From Candidatus Bathyarchaeota archaeon RBG_13_60_20 (GTDB lineage: Archaea > Thermoproteota > Bathyarchaeia > TCS64), in contig MEZG01000005.1 in the NCBI GenBank assembly GCA_001775965.1, forward strand, positions 1 through 6,642: DNA of 6,642 nucleotides, read 5' to 3'. A program made the position numbers and the translations under genes. Positions 1 through 6,137 of the stretch are shown here, in pieces (within the stretch, counting starts at the first letter, position 1; the number at the start of each line of letters is the position of its first letter). The notes under the pieces were generated by a model. It saw only the letters and a program-made list of their open reading frames with translations. It searched no databases and had not been told where the DNA came from.

Positions 1-1
1 C

Positions 2-811
2 CCCAACGCCCAGATAGTCCACGTGGACATCGACAAGAGCGAGATCGACAAGAACGTAACCAGCATCACCAAGGTCTGGGGCGACGCCAAGCCCGCCCTC
101 ACCGGCCTCATAAGCCGCGTCAAGGCCATACGGCGGGCCGAGGGCCGCAACGGCGAGTGGAGCAAGCGCATCGACGAGTTCAAGCGGGAGGCCCAGCCAG
201 AGGAGGACACAGCCATCTCGGGGCCCGCCGTCATCCGGGCCATCAGGCGCGCCCTCCCCAGGGACGCCTACGTGACCACCGACGTGGGCCAGCACCAGAT
301 GTGGGCGGCCCTCCACTTCGACGTGGAGGAGCCGGGCAGCTTCCTCACCAGTGGCGGCCTCGGCACCATGGGGTGGGGCACCCCCGCCGCCATAGGAGTC
401 AAGGCGGCCCTTCCCGACCGGCCGGTCCTCAACATCAGCGGCGACGGCAGCTTCGCCATGACCGAGAACAGCCTGGCCGTGGCCGTGGACGAGGACCTCC
501 CCGTCACCGTGGTGGTGCTCAACAACAGGATGCTGGGCATGGTGGCCCAGTGGCAGCGCCTCTTCATGGGCCACAGGTACAGCGCCGTCCGCCGCGACTA
601 CACCCTGGACTTCCCCGCCCTGGCCCGCACCTACGGGGCCCACGGCGTCCGCGCCGAGACCATCCGGGAGCTGGAGTCCGAGGTGCGCCGGGCCGCCGGG
701 TCCGGCCACACCACCGTCATAGAGGTCCTTATAGACCCCGAGGAGAACGTGTACCCCATGATCCCGCCAGGGATGGGTTTAAAGGACATATTGACGGAGA
801 ACCTACCATGA
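2..811 (+). CDS. ilvB: Acetolactate synthase large (catalytic) subunit, C-terminal part, 5' end outside window
   Basis: ThDP-dependent enzyme that condenses two pyruvates to acetolactate, or pyruvate with 2-oxobutyrate to acetohydroxybutyrate, the first common step of Val/Leu/Ile synthesis in the cytoplasm. The reading frame is open from base 2 and 269 residues are visible, a little under half of the usual 560-600, so the N-terminal domain lies upstream. Counting from base 2, the fragment begins in the central domain (NAQIVHVDID). The C-terminal ThDP domain follows from about residue 80, with DVGQHQMWAA and the GGLGTMGWGTPAAIG stretch. The ThDP/Mg motif runs from GDGSF (147-151) to NN (174-175), a 27-residue spacing typical of the family. 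LGMVAQWQ (178-185) keeps the Trp that lines the substrate channel and herbicide site in plant and bacterial enzymes. VYPMIPPGMG near the end is the usual C-terminal signature. The stop codon overlaps the ilvN start (ATGA), implying translational coupling. Identification is firm; other ThDP decarboxylases lack this QW signature and an adjacent ilvN. Confidence 0.96.
   Translation, partial: PNAQIVHVDIDKSEIDKNVTSITKVWGDAKPALTGLISRVKAIRRAEGRNGEWSKRIDEFKREAQPEEDTAISGPAVIRAIRRALPRDAYVTTDVGQHQMWAALHFDVEEPGSFLTSGGLGTMGWGTPAAIGVKAALPDRPVLNISGDGSFAMTENSLAVAVDEDLPVTVVVLNNRMLGMVAQWQRLFMGHRYSAVRRDYTLDFPALARTYGAHGVRAETIRELESEVRRAAGSGHTTVIEVLIDPEENVYPMIPPGMGLKDILTENLP
796..799 (+). promoter_or_regulatory. 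Ribosome binding site of ilvN
   Basis: GGAG lies inside the last codons of ilvB, 8 bases before the ATG at 808. It supports the short ilvN start rather than the much longer open frame that extends upstream through ilvB. Confidence 0.7.
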
Positions 812-1314
812 CTCCCCTCAACATCATAAGCCTCATGGTGGAGAACAAGCCCGGCGTGCTATTCAACATAAGCAACAACTTCAGGCGCAAGGGATTCAAC
901 ATCCACAGCATCACAGCCATCGCGGGCGAGGACGCGGACACCACCAGGATCACCATCACGGTTCGCGGCGACGCCCACGAGGTCACCAAGCTCGTCGAGC
1001 AGGTGGAGAAGATGGTGGACGTCATTAGGGTCAAGCGCCTCGACCCCCTGCGCACCGTGCAGAGGGACCTGGCCCTGGTGAAGCTCAGCACCGCTGACCC
1101 CATGGCCCAGGAGGAGGCCCTCGAGACCATCAACAGGTACAAGGGCCAGATACTGGACATCAAGCCCGACACCATCATCGCGGAGGTCACCGGCTCCGTG
1201 GACGAGGTGTCAGAGTTCATGCGGGACGTCAAGCATATAGGCATCGTGGAGGCGGCCCGCACCGGCATCACGGCCATCGAGAAGGGCTGGATCACCTTGG
1301 AGGGCAACGGTTAA
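808..1314 (+). CDS. ilvN: Acetolactate synthase small (regulatory) subunit
   Basis: 168-residue regulatory partner of the preceding catalytic subunit; it raises catalytic activity and confers feedback inhibition by branched-chain amino acids, usually valine. Length matches the common 160-175 aa form (IlvH type). An N-terminal ACT domain covers about residues 1-76, with the signature ENKPGVL (12-18) followed by FRRKGFNI (25-32). N13, G16 and N31 align by eye with N11, G14 and N29 of E. coli IlvH, positions at the valine site, so feedback control is probably intact. From about residue 80 (VQRDLALVKL) comes the second ACT-like C-terminal domain, ending in ARTGITAIEKG, which is typical of the family. 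The start is fixed by the GGAG ribosome binding site and the ATGA overlap with ilvB. The same frame is open about 650 bases further upstream, but that stretch is an Arg/Pro/His-rich shadow of ilvB. No ilvC follows; the next 389 bases are non-coding. Confidence 0.96.
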   Translation: MTPLNIISLMVENKPGVLFNISNNFRRKGFNIHSITAIAGEDADTTRITITVRGDAHEVTKLVEQVEKMVDVIRVKRLDPLRTVQRDLALVKLSTADPMAQEEALETINRYKGQILDIKPDTIIAEVTGSVDEVSEFMRDVKHIGIVEAARTGITAIEKGWITLEGNG

Positions 1315-1463
1315 AATCCCCGCCGCTCTAACCCTGCCTCTTTCTGAGTATCCCTCTGATTGAGTCTGATGATGATCGGATATAATAATCGCGTTCTCTA
1401 AGACGCCATCTACGGGCGCGTCATCTACAAGACCTATCACTGAGAATTTAACATAGAGGGAAG

Positions 1464-1470
1464 TATATTT
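1464..1470 (+). promoter_or_regulatory. TATA-like box abutting tandem palindromes
   Basis: TATATTT preceded by purine-rich GAGGGAAG fits an archaeal TATA box with a BRE-like upstream element. A start point would fall near 1490-1495, inside or just after the first palindrome. No open frame follows on this strand until 1704, so it would drive either a roughly 210-base leader of the amidotransferase gene or a small RNA. The call rests on motif and position only. Confidence 0.35.
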
Positions 1471-1496
1471 TTTTAGAAATCTTGATTTCTAAAAAA
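1469..1496. repeat. Palindrome 1: perfect 13-bp inverted repeat, 2-base centre
   Basis: The left arm TTTTTTAGAAATC (1469-1481) and right arm GATTTCTAAAAAA (1484-1496) are exact reverse complements around TT. Its 24-base core (1471-1494) recurs 32 bases downstream. As DNA it could be a dimeric-repressor operator, and its left edge overlaps the TATA-like box. As RNA it is a strong AU-rich hairpin. It could also mark transcription termination after ilvN. Confidence 0.85.
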
Positions 1497-1501
1497 CGAG
1501 C

Positions 1502-1527
1502 ATTTTAGAAAGCGCGATTTCTAAAAT
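1502..1527. repeat. Palindrome 2: near copy of palindrome 1
   Basis: The arms ATTTTAGAAA (1502-1511) and TTTCTAAAAT (1518-1527) are exact reverse complements around a GCGCGA centre. Its 24-base core (1503-1526) matches that of palindrome 1 at 21 of 24 positions. All three differences lie at the centre, so the arms look conserved while the middle varies. Centre-to-centre distance is 32 bases, about three helical turns. Confidence 0.85.
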
Positions 1528-1665
1528 ACACCTTCACTCCTTCAAGGGTCCATGGAGACCTGTTTCCCAATAAATCGCGCAGCTGAGATGACTCATAGCT
1601 AATAGTCGCTAAATCCAACCCTAAAAAAAAACGTTCACGCTCTGTACAGCCACTGTAACTCTGGC

Positions 1666-1677
1666 GCAAAGGATATA
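1666..1677 (+). promoter_or_regulatory. BRE/TATA-like promoter for a leaderless amidotransferase mRNA
   Basis: GCAAAG followed directly by GATATA resembles an archaeal BRE plus TATA box. The TATA centre (about 1675) lies 29 bases before the ATG at 1704, which places transcription start within a few bases of the start codon. No Shine-Dalgarno sequence precedes that ATG (the upstream bases read CATACCCAAA), as expected for a leaderless transcript. Confidence 0.5.
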
Positions 1678-1703
1678 CCCGGCCACCCGAAAACATACCC
1701 AAA

Positions 1704-2735
1704 ATGTGCCAGTTAGCAGCCTACGTGGGCAGCAGGGAAGCGGCCCCCATCCTCCTGGACGCCCTCAGGCTCCAGGAGGGCTACTTCGGAGGCCAGGCCA
1801 CCGGCCTCGCCACCCTGGACGAGGGCAGGATCAGGATTGTGAAGAGGCCGGGCCCCGTAGACCACGTCCGGGCTACATCGGACATAGCCGCGCTCACAGG
1901 CACCACCGGCATCGCCCACAGCAGGTACAGCCTCAACGTGCTGAAGGGCCCCCAGTACAACCTTGAGGGGAACGCCCACCCCTGGCCCAGCGAGGACGGC
2001 AAGACGGCCCTCATGCACAATGGCATCATCACCAACTACCGGGACCACTGGGCCAGGCTCAGGAGCAGCCACACCTTCACCAGCTACAGCCCCGCCGTGG
2101 ACGACATCACTGACAGCGAGGTCGCCCTCCACCTCCTGGACGAGAAGGTCCAGGCCGGCAGGCCCACCGGTGAGGCCCTCAGGGAGACCGCCAACAGCCT
2201 CACAGGCATGGTCCTCCTCGTCGCCGTACACGCCGACGAACCCGAGACCGTCCACATAGCCAACTGGATGCAGGCCTGCACCCTGGCCAAGGGCGACGGC
2301 GAGACCATGTTCACCAGCAGCCGCATCGGCCTCGGGGGGCTACGCGACGAGTTCGACGTGTTCAGGGCCCCCAGGAACAGCCTCATAACGCTCACCCGCG
2401 ACCGCGTCGAGGTCGCCAAGCTGGACCCGACCAGACGCGCGCCGGACCCGGATCTGGACGAGGAGGCGCTCCTGGAGCAGAGCCTCCGCGTCTTGAGGGA
2501 CCGAGGCGAGCTGGACAGCGTCGCGCTGCTCACGGCCCTCAGCAAGGAGGGCTTCGAGGAGGCTTTCCACGTGCCCCCTGAAGAGTGGAGGCGCACGTAC
2601 CTGATGGGCCACGGTGACCAGAACCAGATCATGGAGCCCCTCGCCGCGGCTGCCGCCAAGGGCCGGATAGGACGCAGGGTAAAGGTCAGGCACGAGGGCG
2701 GCATGGACGTGCCCCGCGTCATGTGGAGCACGTAG
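1704..2735 (+). CDS. Class II (Ntn-type) glutamine amidotransferase domain protein, GlmS/GlxB-like, stand-alone
   Basis: 343-residue protein predicted to hydrolyse glutamine and supply ammonia to a partner, probably cytoplasmic (no signal peptide or membrane segment). It begins Met-Cys-Gln-Leu; after Met removal Cys2 would be the N-terminal nucleophile. Glutamine-site residues of the GlmS/PurF class are visible: IAHSRYS (70-76) with Arg74, matching Arg73 of processed E. coli GlmS; HNGIITNY (105-112) with Asn106/Gly107; and TDSEV (136-140) with Asp137, matching GlmS Asp123. The Ntn fold continues to about residue 250 (MVLLVAVHADEPETV, then MFTSSRIGLGGL). The last 90 or so residues are charged and helical-looking, then basic (GRIGRRVKVRHEGG); I do not recognise this part. 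The two SIS isomerase domains of GlmS are absent, and no synthase lies nearby. The ammonia acceptor is therefore unknown; GlxB of the glutamate-synthase-like system is a possible relative. Class assignment is firm, the pathway is not. Start chosen because Cys must follow the first Met. Confidence 0.88.
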   Translation: MCQLAAYVGSREAAPILLDALRLQEGYFGGQATGLATLDEGRIRIVKRPGPVDHVRATSDIAALTGTTGIAHSRYSLNVLKGPQYNLEGNAHPWPSEDGKTALMHNGIITNYRDHWARLRSSHTFTSYSPAVDDITDSEVALHLLDEKVQAGRPTGEALRETANSLTGMVLLVAVHADEPETVHIANWMQACTLAKGDGETMFTSSRIGLGGLRDEFDVFRAPRNSLITLTRDRVEVAKLDPTRRAPDPDLDEEALLEQSLRVLRDRGELDSVALLTALSKEGFEEAFHVPPEEWRRTYLMGHGDQNQIMEPLAAAAAKGRIGRRVKVRHEGGMDVPRVMWST

Positions 2736-2787
2736 ACATCGTAAGGTGATCCGCCGAGGCACGCGGGAATCGGCTTCATGAGCGTCT

Positions 2788-2821
2788 GCGCTTGCTTTTT
2801 CGGCTTCAGCCGTGCAAACGC
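2788..2821 (+). other. Imperfect hairpin downstream of the amidotransferase gene
   Basis: The inner stem CGGC/GCCG (2801-2812) encloses a TTCA loop. An outer stem pairs GCGCTTGC (2788-2795) with GCAAACGC (2814-2821), with one C-A mismatch. TTTTT (2796-2800) lies between the two stems, and another TTTTT follows at 2835-2839. Placed 50-100 bases after the stop codon, it may form the 3' end of the amidotransferase transcript; in an archaeon the T runs alone could be enough. Confidence 0.35.
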
Positions 2822-2842
2822 GCGGCATGCGATGTTTTTCTC

Positions 2843-2849
2843 TTTATTA
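2843..2849 (+). promoter_or_regulatory. TATA-like element upstream of the multicopper oxidase gene
   Basis: TTTATTA sits about 60 bases before the start codon; an archaeal start site would fall near 2872, giving a leader of about 35 bases. A small dyad, CTCA (2874-2877) and TGAG (2884-2887), would lie at the start of the transcript. Motif evidence only; the 169-base gap between the genes must hold a promoter unless they are read through. Confidence 0.3.
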
Positions 2850-2904
2850 GCTATGCTTCCCGTAAAAAGATCGCTCATGTAAGTGAGTTAACATTGAAAA
2901 GGTA

Positions 2905-5900
2905 ATGAAAATGGAAAAAAAGAGAATTAACACCAAAGTTAAGCTTAGTCTAATCATACTGATGCTTGCAATCGCAACCCTACCCATGCCCATGATGGGC
3001 AGTGCACAAACACACATCGTAGGACCCGACGGGTTCCTAATCCCGCACTATTTCGGGCCCTACCCCAACTATGCTACAAGCCAGCTTCCAACCGTGACCT
3101 ACGACCCTGTCACCGGTGACATCACTGGTGTGTCTGGAGGGATCAGGAAGTTTGTCGACTCCCTTCCCGGGCTTGGACCTGCGGGCGTTAACACCTTCGC
3201 CAGCGGAGCGCCGGGGGTGTACATCCCCATAGCTGTCCCGGACCAGATAACGTATCCGGGATCCGACTACTACGAGATAGCCGTGGTCGAGTTCCGCCAG
3301 CAGATGCACTCGGACCTCCCCGTCGCTACGAAGCTCAGGGGCTATGTCCAGCTGTCGACCACCGTGGTCCCAGGAAGCCAGGTGCCCCTCACGAACCCTG
3401 ACGGTACACCGATTCTGATGCCTGACGGAGTAACCCAAGCACTTGCCGTGGACGCCCCAGCCTACCTTGGGCCCTTTGTCCTAGCTCAGAAGGACGTGCC
3501 GGTGCGAGTAAAGTTCTACAACCTGCTGCCTACGGGCGCCGGTGGCGACCTATTCATACCCGTCGACACCTCAGTCATGGGGTCGGGTATGGGGCCCCTG
3601 GACATGCCAGGCATGCCCGGGATGAAGGCGAGCTACACGCAGAACCGCGCAACGCTGCACCTTCACGGCGGTTTCTCGCCGTGGATAAGCGATGGCACCC
3701 CCCACCAGTGGATAACTCCCGCTGGAGAGGACACCGTCTACCCTGAAGGCGTTAGCGTCTACGATGTCCCCGACATGCCGGTCTCTGAGCCAGGCACAAT
3801 GACCTTCTACTACACCAACCAGCAGAGCGCCAGGCTCATGTTCTACCACGACCACGCCTACGGAATCACCCGCCTCAACGTGTACGCGGGTGAGGCTGCA
3901 GGCTACCTCATCTCTGACTCCGTGGAGCAGTCGCTGATCGACGCCGGGATCATCCCAGCGGACCAGATACCCCTGGTGATCCAGGACAAGACCTTCGTCC
4001 CCGACAACACGGTCCCCATCACAAACATGTTAGGTACCTTCGACTCGCAGCTAGCCTTCCAGGACCCGACCTGGGACATCAACATATGGGGAGGCCCAGG
4101 GGAGCTATGGTACCCCCACGTCTACGTGCCGATGCAGAACCCGGGGGACCCCTCGGGGATGAACGGCATCGGTAGGTGGCACTACGGCCCGTGGTTCTGG
4201 CCTCCGACGCCAGTCCCATACGGACCCGTGGCGAACCCCTACTACGCTGGACCAGGCAACCCCATGGAGCCACTGCTGTACCCTGGCGTGCCGAGCGTAT
4301 CGGCGCCCGGAGAAGCATTCATGGACACACCGGTCGTCAACGGGGTAGCATACCCCTACATCGATGTGGAGCCTAAGGCGTACAGGCTGCGTATACTGAA
4401 CGCTGCCGACGACAGGTTCTTCAACCTGCAGATGTACTTGGCCGACCCATTGGCCACCACATTCGACGGTAGGCTCAACACGGAGGTAAAGCTGGTACCC
4501 GCTATCCCGACTATAGGCTTCCCCGAGGGATGGCCTGCAGACGGTCGCGAGGGCGGCGTACCTGACCCGGCAACGGTGGGCCCGTCATTCATCCAGATCG
4601 GGACCGAGGGCGGGTTCCTGCCTGAGCCGGTGGTACACGCCATGCAGCCGATCGACTGGAACATGGACATGGGAACCTTCGACTTCGGTAACCTGAACAA
4701 GTACACCCTCATGCTGGGAACCGCTGAGCGCGCCGACGTCATCGTAGACTTTTCCGCGTACGCGGGGCAGACCCTCATCCTGTACAACGACTGCCCGGCC
4801 CCAAGCCCGGCTAGCGACCCACGTCAAGACTACTACACCGGCAGACCCGACATGACGGACGGCGGCGGCTCTGAGCCAGTGATAGCTGGATTCGGGCCCA
4901 ACACCCGCACCGTCATGCAGATACGGGTCGCTAACACCGCTCCTGCTGCTCCATTCGACGTTGCTGCGCTGCAGGCCGCCTGGTCAGCGCTAGGCGTCTT
5001 CCAGGCAGCCCAGAACGACATCATCATCCCGCAGGCCGCATACGGCTCAGCATACGGCACCACGTTCCCTGACATGGTCTCCAACATATTCGACAACTCC
5101 CTGACCTTCACCCCCATAGGAGCGACGACGCCTGTAACGATCCCGTTCCAGTCGAAGGCGATCCAGGACGAGATGGGTGAGGCCTACGACCACGAGTACG
5201 GGCGCATGGCCGTCCAGTTCGGGCTCGAGCTGCCCAAGACGCAGGCCAACCAGCAGACGCTTCTACTGTACAACTACGCAGACCCGCCCACAGAGATCAT
5301 AAAGCCCTCTGTAGTCGGAACACAGATAGGCTCACTGGGCGACGGGACGCAGATCTGGAAGATAACGCATAACGGCGTGGACGTACACACCGTACACTGG
5401 CACATGTTCGAGGTCCAGCTGATAAACAGGGTCGCTTGGGACAACAATATCAGGATGACTGACCCCAACGAGCTTGGATGGAAGGAGACTATCAGGGTGA
5501 ACCCCCTGCAGGACACCATAGTAGCCCTCAGGCCCCTGATGCCCAACCTGCCCTTCGAGCTCCCCAACAGCGTCAGGCTCCTCGACCCCACGATGCCCGA
5601 AGGCGCAGTGCTGAAGACCCAGGGTGTCATGGACGTCACAGGTGAGCCCGTCACTATAACTAATCACATGGTCAACTACGGCTGGGAGTACGTGTGGCAC
5701 TGTCACATACTGGCCCACGAGGAGATGGACATGATGAGAGTCATGTCCATAGTGGTTCCTCCGCAGGCGCCGAGCAACCTAGCCGCCACCATACAGGGTA
5801 ACAGGGCAACACTGACCTGGACGGACAACTCGATAAATGAGACCGGTTTCACCATCGAGAGGGCCACCGATCCAGCCTTCACAGTCGGCCTGACGACCTA

Positions 5901-6084
5901 CACCGTTGGACCAGACGTAACCACATACACGGACAGCAGACTAGCTAACAAGGTGACGTACTACTACAGGGTCACCGCCAACAACGTCGTGGGCGACACC
6001 TGGGTCTATGCTGCCCCCGCTGTCGGGTTCCCGACGATGACGGCTGACTCCCTGCCTACCAACACTGTTCAGGTGACAAGGTAG
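2905..6084 (+). CDS. Secreted CotA/bilirubin-oxidase-like multicopper oxidase with C-terminal fibronectin type III domain
   Basis: Predicted exported four-copper oxidase that oxidises a substrate (phenols, bilirubin-like pigments or metal ions in relatives) and reduces O2 to water; the substrate here is unknown. Residues 1-35 form a Sec signal peptide (KKR charge, hydrophobic LSLIILMLAIATLP, cleavage near GSAQ); there is no twin-arginine motif. A CotA-like N-terminal stretch follows: RKFVDSLP, YYEIAVVEF, HSDLP. All copper motifs are intact: HLHG (252-255), HDH (315-317), HTVHWH (828-833) and HCHILAHEEMDMM (932-944), with T1 ligands H828, C933, H938 and axial M943. D263 and E939 match CotA proton-relay acids D116 and E498. 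Residues about 952-1045 form an FN3 domain (APSNLAA, LTWTDNS, YYYRVTA). At 1059 aa it is about twice CotA (513 aa) through a longer N-terminus, a Trp/Tyr/Pro/Gly-rich insert at about 390-465 and others. ATG 2911 has a better-spaced AAGGT ribosome site (7 bases), so the protein may start two residues later. Confidence 0.93.
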   Translation: MKMEKKRINTKVKLSLIILMLAIATLPMPMMGSAQTHIVGPDGFLIPHYFGPYPNYATSQLPTVTYDPVTGDITGVSGGIRKFVDSLPGLGPAGVNTFASGAPGVYIPIAVPDQITYPGSDYYEIAVVEFRQQMHSDLPVATKLRGYVQLSTTVVPGSQVPLTNPDGTPILMPDGVTQALAVDAPAYLGPFVLAQKDVPVRVKFYNLLPTGAGGDLFIPVDTSVMGSGMGPLDMPGMPGMKASYTQNRATLHLHGGFSPWISDGTPHQWITPAGEDTVYPEGVSVYDVPDMPVSEPGTMTFYYTNQQSARLMFYHDHAYGITRLNVYAGEAAGYLISDSVEQSLIDAGIIPADQIPLVIQDKTFVPDNTVPITNMLGTFDSQLAFQDPTWDINIWGGPGELWYPHVYVPMQNPGDPSGMNGIGRWHYGPWFWPPTPVPYGPVANPYYAGPGNPMEPLLYPGVPSVSAPGEAFMDTPVVNGVAYPYIDVEPKAYRLRILNAADDRFFNLQMYLADPLATTFDGRLNTEVKLVPAIPTIGFPEGWPADGREGGVPDPATVGPSFIQIGTEGGFLPEPVVHAMQPIDWNMDMGTFDFGNLNKYTLMLGTAERADVIVDFSAYAGQTLILYNDCPAPSPASDPRQDYYTGRPDMTDGGGSEPVIAGFGPNTRTVMQIRVANTAPAAPFDVAALQAAWSALGVFQAAQNDIIIPQAAYGSAYGTTFPDMVSNIFDNSLTFTPIGATTPVTIPFQSKAIQDEMGEAYDHEYGRMAVQFGLELPKTQANQQTLLLYNYADPPTEIIKPSVVGTQIGSLGDGTQIWKITHNGVDVHTVHWHMFEVQLINRVAWDNNIRMTDPNELGWKETIRVNPLQDTIVALRPLMPNLPFELPNSVRLLDPTMPEGAVLKTQGVMDVTGEPVTITNHMVNYGWEYVWHCHILAHEEMDMMRVMSIVVPPQAPSNLAATIQGNRATLTWTDNSINETGFTIERATDPAFTVGLTTYTVGPDVTTYTDSRLANKVTYYYRVTANNVVGDTWVYAAPAVGFPTMTADSLPTNTVQVTR

Positions 6085-6122
6085 ACGCATTGACTCCCCC
6101 CCTTTTTAACTACCCAACTTTT

Positions 6123-6128
6123 GGAGGT
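6123..6128 (+). promoter_or_regulatory. Strong Shine-Dalgarno sequence deciding the start at 6138
   Basis: GGAGGT lies 9 bases before the ATG at 6138 and only 2 bases before another ATG at 6131. The 6131 frame ends after eight codons, so 6138 is the real start. C7T5 at 6096-6107 just upstream could be a weak terminator or merely a spacer. Confidence 0.8.
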
Positions 6129-6137
6129 TCATGAAAC

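Larger units (their letters stand above)
1315..1703. other. AT-rich intergenic region between ilvN and the amidotransferase gene
   Basis: 389 bases without a convincing gene. In order it holds: a TATAATAAT stretch at 1381; a short GC-rich coding-like piece at 1402-1443 that is closed by stops on both sides; a TATA-like box at 1464; two tandem palindromes at 1469-1527; a weak hairpin with arms AGCTGAG/CTCATAGCT at 1581-1600; a run of nine A at 1623-1631; and the promoter-like element at 1666-1677. Base composition is far more AT-rich than the flanking genes. No GC-stem/poly-U terminator follows ilvN; the seven T's at 1468-1474 could end transcription in an archaeon. Confidence 0.7.

Noticed and set aside
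157..807. Long upstream extension of the ilvN frame
   Set aside because: It is an Arg/Pro/His-rich shadow of ilvB in another frame; ilvN homologues begin at the ATG at 808, which has its own ribosome site.
1360..1386. Bacterial-type promoter TTGAGT-15-TATAAT
   Set aside because: The spacer is short and the region is AT-rich enough to give TATAAT by chance; no gene follows at a suitable distance.
1402..1443. GC-rich 13-codon stretch (DAIYGRVIYKTYH then stop) that reads like the end of a gene
   Set aside because: A TAA directly precedes it in frame, it is too short to identify, and no matching upstream part is visible.
1369..1443. ATGATGA (C-box-like) and CTGA (D-box-like) suggesting a C/D guide RNA
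   Set aside because: The boxes are about 75 bases apart, longer than usual for archaeal sRNAs; no internal C'/D' pair or closing stem was found.
1469..1527. Palindromes as the start of a CRISPR array or transposon ends
   Set aside because: There are only two units, separated by 8 bases, and no transposase or target duplication is visible.
1505..1702. 65-codon open frame on the - strand filling most of the intergenic region
   Set aside because: It needs a TTG start, has no ribosome site, ends inside palindrome 2 so its last codons are palindrome sequence, and has mixed codon use unlike the genes. The product resembles nothing I recognise. It is probably chance, though a decayed insert cannot be excluded.
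2084..2878. Long - strand open frames opposite the amidotransferase gene, and similar ones opposite ilvBN and the oxidase
   Set aside because: They are antisense shadows caused by high GC at third positions; their products are low-complexity Ser/Arg-rich with no motifs.
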